Positions 1 through 5,651 of a DNA stretch of 8,026 nucleotides are shown piece after piece. The DNA is taken from assembly GCA_004347865.1 (NCBI GenBank), contig QNUZ01000111.1:1-8026 (forward strand). Direction: 5' to 3'. The DNA is from Archaeoglobi archaeon (GTDB taxonomy: Archaea; Halobacteriota; Archaeoglobi; Archaeoglobales; Archaeoglobaceae). The notes under the pieces were generated by a model that had not been told where the DNA came from, searched no databases, and worked only from the letters and a program-made list of their open reading frames with translations. Each line of letters starts with the position of its first letter. Positions within the stretch are counted from its first letter, which is position 1. A program made the translations under genes and the position numbers.

Positions 1-126
1 AATATTCGGTGTACCTTACGCTGCTGTGAAGAAGTGGGCTTACTCGGGGAAGATCACATTAAAACGCCCGGCGGTAAATACAGGTACCCTGAGAGCGAGA
101 TTATGAGGCTCTCCGGCGAGAAAGCC
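1..126 (+). pseudogene. IS607-type TnpA (serine recombinase) remnant, N-terminal HTH piece only
   Basis: This is a broken piece of the MerR-like DNA-binding domain found at the N-terminus of IS607-family serine recombinases. From base 2 one frame reads IFGVPYAAVKKWAYSGKI, matching the usual helix-turn-helix pattern of these proteins (LGVsyxTlkrWxxsGKI). The next part of the motif, TPGGKYRYPESEIMRLSGEK, is found in a different frame from about base 64, so a frameshift lies near 55-64. The catalytic serine-recombinase domain, which should follow, is absent, and the sequence passes directly into the end of a TnpB gene. The true start lies outside the window. The assignment rests on motif memory, but the two motif halves occur in the right order and spacing. 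No functional product is expected. Confidence 0.75.
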
Positions 127-303
127 TGTGCCCGGTGTGTGGGGAAAAGCTGGGCCCGAATGGGTACAGGCAAATGATGTGCTCTGGATGCGGGTTGGAG
201 GAGGATAGGGATGTCATAGCTGCTCCGCAGGTGCCAGGTGGATGTGGGGGCTTCTTCCGTTCACCCCGAAGGCCCTCCCATGAAAGGAGGAGGGAAGGGA
301 TGA
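126..303 (+). pseudogene. TnpB C-terminal remnant (zinc ribbon and tail), frameshifted
   Basis: This is the last part of a TnpB (IS605/IS607 OrfB) gene. From base 129 the frame reads CPVCGEKLGPNG, then MMCSGCGLEEDRDVIAA: the four-cysteine zinc ribbon followed by the third RuvC motif (D-R-D). The typical archaeal TnpB tail VDVGASSVHPEGPPMKGGGKG appears in another frame from about base 238 and stops at TGA 301-303, so a frameshift with loss of a few codons lies near 225-237. The RuvC core, which holds the other catalytic residues, is missing and is replaced upstream by TnpA sequence. A stem CCCTCC (273-278)/GGAGGG (289-294) resembles the structured 3' end of such genes. The gene is dead. The open frame that continues past the second frameshift to 356 is not a gene. 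Confidence 0.85.
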
Positions 304-373
304 AAGTTAATATGCTAGGCCAGAACGGATGCTTTAGAGCGGAATTTGCATTTTAAGCAAACACCTCGAAAAG

Positions 374-379
374 TTTATC
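374..379 (+). promoter_or_regulatory. TATA-like box of the disulfide reductase gene
   Basis: TTTATC lies about 27 nt before the ATG at 404 and is preceded by an A-rich BRE-like stretch (CGAAAAG). The spacing would start the transcript at or next to the start codon. A weak AGG at 398-400 is the only ribosome-binding-like signal, so the mRNA may be leaderless. Confidence 0.5.
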
Positions 380-403
380 GGCAAGTTATCTCCAGGCAGG
401 GTC

Positions 404-2056
404 ATGGACGTAATCATTATTGGTGCTGGAGCAGTTGGGATGAAAACGGCTTCGAGACTGAGAAGAAGAAATCCTGAAGCAGAAATTACGGTTGTTGAGT
501 CCGGCAAATGGATATCACTAAGCAGATGCGGGCTGCCATACTTCTTGGAGGGCAAAGTATCCAGCATAGACGACCTTCGAAAGACACCTTATGGAGCCGT
601 TAGAGATGAGAACTTCTTTAGCAAGCTGAAAAAGGTCAAAGTTCTAACGGAGACGAAAGCATTGGAGATAGACAGAAAGAGAAAAACTCTGAAAGTCTCA
701 AAAAATGGAGGCGAGGACGAGATCAACTATGACTACCTAGTCATAGCTACAGGAGCAAGAGCAGTAAGACCGAAAATTCCCGGAATAGATTCTGAGAGAG
801 TTGTCGGCCTATATTCGCCCGAAGACGCAAAAAAGATCCTCAGGTTCATTGAGGAAGGGGCAAAGAGGGCGGTTGTAATTGGTGGAGGATTCATCGGTCT
901 TGAAGCTTGTGAGGCTCTTAAAATGCTGGGATTGGAGGTAACACTAATTGAAGCCCTCGACAGAGTTGCTCCCACAATGCTTGATCCCGAGATGAGCAGA
1001 CTCGTTTCAGCGTATTTGAAAGAAAAAGGAGTGAAGGTTTTGACGTCTACAAAGGTCGAGAAGATCGTCGAAAACGGTGCGCTGAAGGTCTATGCTGGAA
1101 AAGAGGTTGAAGCAGACTTTGCAGTAGCGGTAACAGGAATCAAACCGAATTCGGAAATTGCTGTTAAAGCCGGACTTGAGGTGGGGAAAACCGGAGGAAT
1201 AGTGGTTAATGAGAGGCTTCAGACTAACGATGAGTTCATATACGCAGGCGGGGATTGCGTTGAAACCGTGAACCTGCTAACTGGAGAGAAGACAGTTGCG
1301 CCCTTTGGAGATGTGGCGAACAAACATGGGAGGGTGATTGCAGACAACATCCTCGGAGGAAACACAAGATTTCGCGGAGTCATTGGAACTGCGATAATAA
1401 AGGTTTTCGACTTTTCGGTTGGAGCAACGGGATTGACTGAAGAAAGAGCGAGGAACTTCTTCAGAGTTTCAAGCGTACTATTCTCAGGATTTGACCGAAC
1501 CCACTACTATCCTGGTGTAGGCATTGTGAGAATAAAGCTTGTTTTCGAAGAAGAAACAAAAAGAATCCTTGGAGCACAAGTAGTTGGTAATGGGATCGTG
1601 GACAAGCGAATAGATGTTATTGCAACCGCAATAATCGGCAAAATGACCCTTGAAGACTTAGAACAGTTAGATTTAGCCTATGCACCGCCTTATTCGCCTG
1701 CTATCGATCCCGTGATAACAACGGCGTATGTAGCGAAGAATAAGCTAGAAGGCCTTTTCAATGCTATAAAGGCTGAGGAGGTAAAGCAGATGCTTCAGAA
1801 AGGCGAAGATTTCCTGATTCTTGACATAAGAACCGAGGCTGAAGCTAAAAACATGAGAATTAATCTCCCCAACGTCATCAACATTCCGCTGACAGAGCTC
1901 AGGAATAGGGTTAAGGAGCTACCAAGAGACAGGCTGATCGTAGTGGTATGCCCTCTCGGGCTAAGAGCATACGAAGCGAGCAGGATTTTGATCTCAGAGG
2001 GCTTCAACAAAGTCAGGGTGCTTGAAGGCGGATTTCCTTTCCTTCTCACTCTTTAA
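404..2056 (+). CDS. FAD/NAD(P)-dependent CoA-disulfide reductase/NADH oxidase family protein with C-terminal rhodanese domain
   Basis: A 550-residue cytoplasmic flavoprotein of the CoA-disulfide reductase/NoxA family, predicted to use NAD(P)H to reduce CoA-disulfide, CoA-polysulfide or elemental sulfur, or O2. The FAD-binding GAGAVG is at residues 7-12. The redox cysteine is C42 in SRCGLPYFLEG, the single-cysteine active site of this family rather than a CxxxxC pair. ATGAR is at 115-119, the NAD(P)-binding GGGFIG at 160-165, and the second FAD contact AGGD at 281-284. The dimerisation domain has YYPG (368-371) and AYAPPYSPAIDP (425-436). A rhodanese domain fills about 455-550, with LDIR at 473-476, active-site loop CPLGLR starting at C516, and LEGGF near the end. 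Such fusions suggest that persulfide is relayed between C42 and C516. The gene stands alone, with T-rich sequence after the stop. The family is secure but the substrate is not. Confidence 0.9.
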   Translation: MDVIIIGAGAVGMKTASRLRRRNPEAEITVVESGKWISLSRCGLPYFLEGKVSSIDDLRKTPYGAVRDENFFSKLKKVKVLTETKALEIDRKRKTLKVSKNGGEDEINYDYLVIATGARAVRPKIPGIDSERVVGLYSPEDAKKILRFIEEGAKRAVVIGGGFIGLEACEALKMLGLEVTLIEALDRVAPTMLDPEMSRLVSAYLKEKGVKVLTSTKVEKIVENGALKVYAGKEVEADFAVAVTGIKPNSEIAVKAGLEVGKTGGIVVNERLQTNDEFIYAGGDCVETVNLLTGEKTVAPFGDVANKHGRVIADNILGGNTRFRGVIGTAIIKVFDFSVGATGLTEERARNFFRVSSVLFSGFDRTHYYPGVGIVRIKLVFEEETKRILGAQVVGNGIVDKRIDVIATAIIGKMTLEDLEQLDLAYAPPYSPAIDPVITTAYVAKNKLEGLFNAIKAEEVKQMLQKGEDFLILDIRTEAEAKNMRINLPNVINIPLTELRNRVKELPRDRLIVVVCPLGLRAYEASRILISEGFNKVRVLEGGFPFLLTL

Positions 2057-2106
2057 TTTTTGTATTGGGGGAAAAATCAATAAACAATAAAGTACTCTCA
2101 AATTTC

Positions 2107-3117
2107 ATGCCAGCCACGATCATCGTTGGTGGTTTTTGGGGAGACGAAGGGAAGGGGAAAATAGTTGCCCATATCGCCAACACTGAGAAGCCGAGAATAA
2201 TAGCACGCGGAGGCGTAGGGCCAAATGCAGGACACACAGTGGATATAGGAGGCCAGAAGTTCGGTGTAAGAATGGTTCCATCGGGCTTTGTTTACAAAGA
2301 AGCTAAGTTGCTAATAGGCGCTGGAGTTCTCGTAAATCCAGAGGTTTTTTTAAAAGAAGTAGACCTCTTAAAGGTCGCAGACCGAACCAGGGTTGATTAC
2401 AGATGCGCTATCATAGAACCTAGGCACTGCGAGTTCGATAGAACTGCTGACCACTTAAAGAAGATCGGAACAACAGGAAGCGGATGCGGCCCGGCGAACG
2501 TTGACAGGGTCAACAGGATTGCAAAACAGGCTAAAGATGTACCTGAACTGAAGGATTTTCTCACAGATGTTCCCTTAGAGATAAATTCAGCGCTCGATAA
2601 AGGCGATTTCGTCTTAATCGAAGGTAGCCAGGGTTTTGCTCTGAGCCTTTACTACGGAACTTATCCGTATGTAACTTCAAAGGACACAACAGCTTCAGCA
2701 ATAGCGAGCGACGTAGGCATTGGACCTACGAAGGTTGATGACGTCATCGTCGTTTTCAAATGCTTTCCGACAAGGGTTGGGGCAGGTCCATTTCCGACCG
2801 AGATGCCGGTAGAAGAAGCTGAGAGGCTCGGAATAGTCGAATACGGTACAGTAACTGGAAGAAGACGCAGAGTTGGCTACTGGGATGGAGAGCTTGCAAG
2901 GTACTCTGCCATGATAAACGGAGCTACGCAGGTTGCAATTACCGGAATAGACAAGCTGGACAGGGAATGCTATGGCGTTAAGGAGTGGGGAAGACTGAGT
3001 CAGAAAGCCAAGGAGTTCATAGAGAAGGTCGAGGAGGACGTAAGGGTTCCAGTCACGCTTATATCCACTGGCCCAGAATTGAGCCAGATCATAGACATGA
3101 GAAAAGAGAAGCTTTGA
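2107..3117 (+). CDS. purA: adenylosuccinate synthetase (short archaeal form)
   Basis: Catalyses GTP-dependent joining of IMP and aspartate to adenylosuccinate, the first committed step to AMP, in the cytoplasm. The protein is 336 residues, the short length typical of archaeal enzymes and about 100 residues less than most bacterial ones. The family-defining GDEGKGK is at 12-18 just after the start. GGVGPNAGHTV (35-45), GTTGSGCGPA (121-130), IEGSQG (171-176), TSKDTTAS (190-197), GTVTGRRRRVGYWD (247-260) and ITGIDKLD (278-285) match the nucleotide, IMP and aspartate sites. I chose ATG 2107, because MPATIIVGGFWGDEGKGK is the usual N-terminus; an in-frame TTG at 2065 would add 14 residues unlike the family. 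It is the first gene of an overlapping four-gene cluster, and its stop overlaps the next start by one base. Confidence 0.95.
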   Translation: MPATIIVGGFWGDEGKGKIVAHIANTEKPRIIARGGVGPNAGHTVDIGGQKFGVRMVPSGFVYKEAKLLIGAGVLVNPEVFLKEVDLLKVADRTRVDYRCAIIEPRHCEFDRTADHLKKIGTTGSGCGPANVDRVNRIAKQAKDVPELKDFLTDVPLEINSALDKGDFVLIEGSQGFALSLYYGTYPYVTSKDTTASAIASDVGIGPTKVDDVIVVFKCFPTRVGAGPFPTEMPVEEAERLGIVEYGTVTGRRRRVGYWDGELARYSAMINGATQVAITGIDKLDRECYGVKEWGRLSQKAKEFIEKVEEDVRVPVTLISTGPELSQIIDMRKEKL

Positions 3118-3743
3118 TGATCGACTTACACATCCATTCAAATTTTTCTGACGGCAGAGCTACCGTTTTTGAGATTGCAAGGAAGGCAAAAGAGCTTGGT
3201 TTGAAGGCAATTGCGATTGTGGATCACTCTTTGGAACTAAGCTTTGGTTTGGACGAGAGGAAGGCAAGACTGAGGCAGATAGAAATCGATGATGCGAGAA
3301 GTATTTACGGGATCAGGATTTACAGTGGTATTGAGTGTGGAATAAATCACAGCGGGGAAATCTTTCTTCCAGAACATGACTTCGACCTCATCATCGCTTC
3401 GGTTCATGAGAATACGACCGACTACTACGGAAGAGTGATCAAGTGCATCGAAAAGAACGACTTCGACATCCTTGGGCATCCGCTTTCGGAAATGTTCGAG
3501 TTTGTAAGAGATCACAAGCTCGAGGAAGAAATGCTGGATGCACTCGAAGCCCATGGCATAGCATTGGAGTTAAATTCCACACATAAATGCCCTCCTGAGG
3601 ATCTTCTGATTAGCTGTGCAGACAGAGGAATTAGGGTATCTCTGGGCAGCGATGCACATAGTCTCGAGAAGGTGGGCAAAGTAGAATGGTGTGAGGAAAG
3701 GAGAAAAAAGTATTTGAGACGAAGGGAAATCCTTCTTCCATGA
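3117..3743 (+). CDS. PHP-domain metal-dependent phosphoesterase
   Basis: A 208-residue single-domain protein of the PHP superfamily (histidinol-phosphatase/YcdX-like), predicted to hydrolyse a small phosphate ester with a multinuclear metal centre. All nine expected metal ligands can be placed: H5, H7 and D12 in DLHIHSNFSDG, H37 in VDHS, E73 in GIECG, H97 in ASVHEN, H121 in LGHP, and D179 and H181 in GSDAH. The ATG at 3117 begins the PHP fold exactly; a longer upstream frame from 2985 is only purA sequence read out of frame. The start overlaps the purA stop (TGATG), so translation is probably coupled. The next gene overlaps the stop as ATGA. The substrate cannot be read from the sequence. With purA and a Nudix enzyme as neighbours, a nucleotide-derived phosphate is possible. 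No his genes are near, which gives no support to a histidine role. Confidence 0.88.
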   Translation: MIDLHIHSNFSDGRATVFEIARKAKELGLKAIAIVDHSLELSFGLDERKARLRQIEIDDARSIYGIRIYSGIECGINHSGEIFLPEHDFDLIIASVHENTTDYYGRVIKCIEKNDFDILGHPLSEMFEFVRDHKLEEEMLDALEAHGIALELNSTHKCPPEDLLISCADRGIRVSLGSDAHSLEKVGKVEWCEERRKKYLRRREILLP

Positions 3744-4153
3744 ACTGCATAACGCTCACAGTTGATGCCATAATTCCTTATGCTGGAAAAATAGTGCTCA
3801 TAAAGAGGAAGAATGAGCCCTATAGGAATTACTATGCACTTCCTGGCGGAATTGTCGAGTATGGTGAAACCGTAGAAAGCGCAGTTTTGAGGGAAGTAAA
3901 GGAGGAGACGGGCCTTGAAGGACAGATTCACAGCATAGTTGGGGTTTATTCAGATCCCAAGAGAGATCCGCGGGGGCACTTCGTTTCCATATGCTTTATA
4001 GTGCTTCCAAAAGGTGGCGAGCTAAGAAGTGGTAGTGATGCGAAGGAAATAGCACTGTTCAGTTTAAATAAACTCCCAAGGCTTGCTTTCGATCATGAGA
4101 AAATGATAAAAGATGCGGAGGCGAGGTTGCATGGAATTCTGTCCCAAGTGTAA
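3740..4153 (+). CDS. Nudix hydrolase, ADP-ribose pyrophosphatase-like
   Basis: A 137-residue Nudix enzyme that should cleave a nucleoside diphosphate linked to another moiety, using Mg2+. The Nudix box is perfect: G37, E43, then R51-E52-V-K-E55-E56-T-G58-L59, fitting GX5EX7REUXEEXGU. Before it, ALPGGIVEYGE is typical. After it, YSDPKRDPRGHFVS (70-83) carries prolines about 14-18 residues past the box, as in archaeal ADP-ribose pyrophosphatases, so ADP-ribose is the best guess. Activity on NADH or oxidised nucleotides cannot be excluded. The ATG overlaps the PHP stop (ATGA, 3740-3743), and the 3' end overlaps the next gene by 23 bases, consistent with one transcript and coupled translation. 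A house-cleaning or NAD-turnover role beside purine synthesis is inference. Confidence 0.92.
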   Translation: MNCITLTVDAIIPYAGKIVLIKRKNEPYRNYYALPGGIVEYGETVESAVLREVKEETGLEGQIHSIVGVYSDPKRDPRGHFVSICFIVLPKGGELRSGSDAKEIALFSLNKLPRLAFDHEKMIKDAEARLHGILSQV

Positions 4154-4439
4154 AAAGCTGATGATTTACGTTGGAAACAAAGCAGTTTGTAGAAAATGCG
4201 GGTATGAGAAAGAAGTTGGTGAGGAGAAGGTTGTAATAAAGTCAGAGAAGAACAAGGGAGAAATCCCAGTAATCGAGGGGGAAAACGTAAAGACTCTACC
4301 AACAACAAAGGCAATCTGCCCAGCATGCGGGAACAACGAAGCCTTTTGGTGGATGAGACAGCTCAGGGCTGCTGACGAGAGTGAGGTTAGATTTTTCCGG
4401 TGCACAAAGTGCGGCAAGACTTGGAGAGAATACCAGTGA
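4131..4439 (+). CDS. tfs: transcription factor S (archaeal TFIIS/RPB9-like RNA cleavage factor)
   Basis: A 102-residue two-zinc-ribbon protein that enters the RNA polymerase funnel and stimulates transcript cleavage in stalled complexes, improving processivity and fidelity. The N-terminal ribbon uses C4, C7, C20 and C23 (CPKC...CRKC). A charged linker spans about 28-58. The C-terminal ribbon uses C63, C66, C91 and C94 (CPAC...CTKC), with the catalytic acidic pair D82-E83 on the hairpin (RAADESEVRFF). Both acids are present, so it should be cleavage-active and not an inactive paralogue. ATG 4131 puts the first zinc ribbon at the usual position; an upstream in-frame ATG at 4113 would add only six residues. 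It starts 23 bases inside the Nudix gene and ends the purA-led cluster. Confidence 0.95.
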   Translation: MEFCPKCKKLMIYVGNKAVCRKCGYEKEVGEEKVVIKSEKNKGEIPVIEGENVKTLPTTKAICPACGNNEAFWWMRQLRAADESEVRFFRCTKCGKTWREYQ

Positions 4440-4469
4440 AAGAGTATTAATAATGAGATCTGACTCTTT
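4439..4469 (+). promoter_or_regulatory. Inverted repeat around the promoter of the HTH-CBS gene
   Basis: AAAGAGT (4439-4445) and ACTCTTT (4463-4469) form a perfect 7-bp inverted repeat with a 17-nt spacer. The repeat begins on the last base of the transcription factor S stop codon, and TTTTT follows directly. The spacer holds ATTAATAAT (4446-4454), a TATA-like box about 23 nt before ATG 4473. It could be an operator bound by the HTH protein (autoregulation), a weak terminator for the upstream operon, or both. Confidence 0.45.
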
Positions 4470-4472
4470 TTA

Positions 4473-5012
4473 ATGATCGAAATCGGTGAGATCAGAACAA
4501 GAAGGAAAAAGCTTGGAATAACCCAAAAGGAACTTGCAGAACTTGTCGGTGTTAGCCAGTCGTTAATTGCAAAGCTCGAGTCAGGTAGATTGGATCCAAA
4601 GCTTTCTTTGCTGAAAAAGGTTTTTAGTGTGCTCGAGGAACTTGAAAGAAAAAACTACTGGGCGAGAAACATAATGAACTCTCCAGTAATCGCTGCTAAT
4701 CCCTCTGACACTGTTAGAAAGGTTGCAAAGATAATGATCGAGAAGGGAATTTCCCAGCTTCCTGTGATTGAGGATGAGAAGATTGTTGGAAGCGTGACGG
4801 AAAGGGGAATCTTTAAGGCATTTTTTGATGGAAGAGGGGATCTTCTTGTTCGCGATATTCTCGAACCACCGCTTCCAACTGTAAAGCCAAATGAGAGCAT
4901 CTTTGAGCTCTCTAGACTCTTGCTCGAGGCGCCTGCTGTGCTTGTAGTTGAGGGAAAGAAACTTCTCGGGATAGTGACGAAACACGACATAATGAGAGTC
5001 AACGCAAGATGA
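4473..5012 (+). CDS. XRE-family HTH protein with two CBS domains
   Basis: A 179-residue cytoplasmic regulator common in euryarchaea: a DNA-binding head on a ligand-sensing CBS pair. Residues 3-58 form a lambda-repressor/XRE helix-turn-helix (RRKKLGITQKELAELVGVSQ, then SLIAKLESGRLDP). The first CBS domain spans about 65-120 (IMNSPVIAANPSDTVRKVAK, then GISQLPVIE, IVGSVTERGI) and the second about 125-176 (ILEPPLPTVKPNESIFEL, LVVEGKKLLGIVTKHDIM). CBS pairs usually bind AMP, ATP or other adenosyl ligands, so energy or adenylate sensing is plausible, and the gene follows an operon headed by the AMP-synthesis gene purA. That link is inference. The start is set by the HTH and by a TATA-like box 23 nt upstream, which would give a leaderless transcript. 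The target genes are unknown. Confidence 0.9.
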   Translation: MIEIGEIRTRRKKLGITQKELAELVGVSQSLIAKLESGRLDPKLSLLKKVFSVLEELERKNYWARNIMNSPVIAANPSDTVRKVAKIMIEKGISQLPVIEDEKIVGSVTERGIFKAFFDGRGDLLVRDILEPPLPTVKPNESIFELSRLLLEAPAVLVVEGKKLLGIVTKHDIMRVNAR

Positions 5013-5034
5013 CAGATACTTCAGAATGTGAACA

Positions 5035-5042
5035 TTATAAAA
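5035..5042 (+). promoter_or_regulatory. TATA-like box before the orphan omega-RNA-like element
   Basis: TTATAAAA is centred about 25 nt before base 5063, where visible similarity to the TnpB 3'-end structure at the right edge of the window begins. An archaeal transcript started from it would begin near that point. AT-rich chance matches are common in such spacers. Confidence 0.35.
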
Positions 5043-5062
5043 ATGGGTGCCCAGAAAACCCA

Positions 5063-5150
5063 GAGCTTTGGCTCCGGCAGATTGGGGGGAAGGGCGTAAA
5101 GCCCCCTCTTAACTCCGGAAGCTCTCGGCTTCAGTCGTGGAGCAGCTCAC
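5063..5150 (+). ncRNA. Orphan omega-RNA-like / TnpB 3'-end structure without tnpB
   Basis: This segment aligns with the reverse complement of 7844 to about 7930, the 3' end of the TnpB gene at the right edge. From 5074 to 5150 I count about 12 differences in 77 positions by eye, including GGGCGTAAAGCCC, the terminal hairpin and the AGCTCAC end. Folds seen: outer TCCGG (5073-5077)/CCGGA (5115-5119); GGGC (5092-5095)/GCCC (5101-5104); and a terminal hairpin CTCT-CGGCT (5122-5130) with AGTCG (5133-5137)-GGAG (5139-5142). Two differences in that hairpin turn C-G into U-G and A-U into G-U, so RNA pairing survives. The TnpB stop codon is changed to CAG, and no RuvC or zinc-ribbon code lies upstream. 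It may be an orphan guide RNA gene, whose guide would be the bases after 5150, or a leftover IS end. Confidence 0.6.
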
Positions 5151-5223
5151 TTCATATAAAATGATTGTCTCATATGTAGATTCTGCAGAGCAAAAAAAGA
5201 CTTAAAAAACTCAGTCGATAAAG

Positions 5224-5229
5224 ATATAA
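5224..5229 (+). promoter_or_regulatory. TATA-like box of the orphan gene at 5253
   Basis: ATATAA within GATAAAGATATAACC is centred about 26 nt before the GTG at 5253, which fits leaderless transcription. A second TATA-like site, CTTAAAAA, lies at about 5201-5208 after a run of A. Confidence 0.45.
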
Positions 5230-5252
5230 CCCCCATCAGGAAAAATCTTCTT

Positions 5253-5651
5253 GTGAAGGTTAAAGATGCCCCCAAGACCGCAACATCAGTTATAGTAAGA
5301 TCCACAGCAACAGCAAGGGTCTCTCAGTCCAAGAATCCAATGCTTGAGCTCATGCGGAGAATTTTCAGAAAGGAGGAAGTTGCGATGAAGGCAATAAGGT
5401 TCATACATCTAGTTGAGGAAAGGCAAAAGAATGGAAAACCACTCAGGGTCGATGAGTGGGAAAAAATCCTTCAGGAACTTAAAATGGTGCGTTCATCCTT
5501 TTACTCAATGAGAAATAAGCTAATAGGTGCTGGAATGATTTCGATCAGGGATGGGGAGTATACCCTTTCAGGGGCCTTCAGCAAGGATTTGGTGGACATG
5601 GCGAGATGGTGGTGGGTAGCTGTGCTTGGATATGATCCCGACAGCCTTTAG
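5253..5651 (+). CDS. Uncharacterised protein, possible winged-helix fold
   Basis: A 132-residue protein that I do not recognise. The first 28 residues (DAPKTATSVIVRSTATARVSQ) are polar and rich in Ser, Thr and Ala and are probably disordered or extended. A helical region follows: RRIFRKEEVAMKAIRFIHLVEE (35-56), then RVDEWEKILQELK (65-77) and SSFYSMRNKLIGAGMI (81-96). RDGEYTLS (99-106) could be a beta wing. This helix-helix-helix-wing order suggests a winged-helix DNA-binding domain, but without a signature motif. The end carries an unusual RWWWVAVLGYDPDS. There is no signal peptide or membrane segment. The GTG start is supported by the TATA-like box 26 nt upstream; the next in-frame Met is at residue 30, just before the conserved-looking part. 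Its stop overlaps that of the convergent gene by four bases. Confidence 0.7.
   Translation: MKVKDAPKTATSVIVRSTATARVSQSKNPMLELMRRIFRKEEVAMKAIRFIHLVEERQKNGKPLRVDEWEKILQELKMVRSSFYSMRNKLIGAGMISIRDGEYTLSGAFSKDLVDMARWWWVAVLGYDPDSL

Noticed and set aside
135..356. Open frame starting GTG that could be called a 73-residue zinc protein
   Set aside because: It is the TnpB zinc ribbon read past a frameshift. The true tail lies in another frame and the last third is out-of-frame sequence.
2065..2106. TTG-initiated extension of purA
   Set aside because: The added 14 residues precede the standard N-terminus MPATIIVGG and overlap the likely promoter.
2985..3116. Upstream extension of the PHP protein
   Set aside because: It is purA sequence in a different frame. 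The PHP fold starts at ATG 3117, coupled to the purA stop.
2695..3141. 148-residue open frame on the minus strand
   Set aside because: It lies opposite purA, which has full family motifs; the translation has no recognisable domain.
3512..3931. 139-residue open frame on the minus strand
   Set aside because: It is a shadow of the PHP and Nudix genes, with no motif or start signal.
5063..5150. Riboswitch or CRISPR repeat
   Set aside because: There is only one copy on this strand, no regular spacer array, and it matches a TnpB 3' end in detail.
5013..5252. A small protein gene in the spacer after the HTH-CBS gene
   Set aside because: A frame reading GKGVKPPLNSGSSRL matches the TnpB tail but lacks the stop and any domain. 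The conserved part is better explained as RNA structure.
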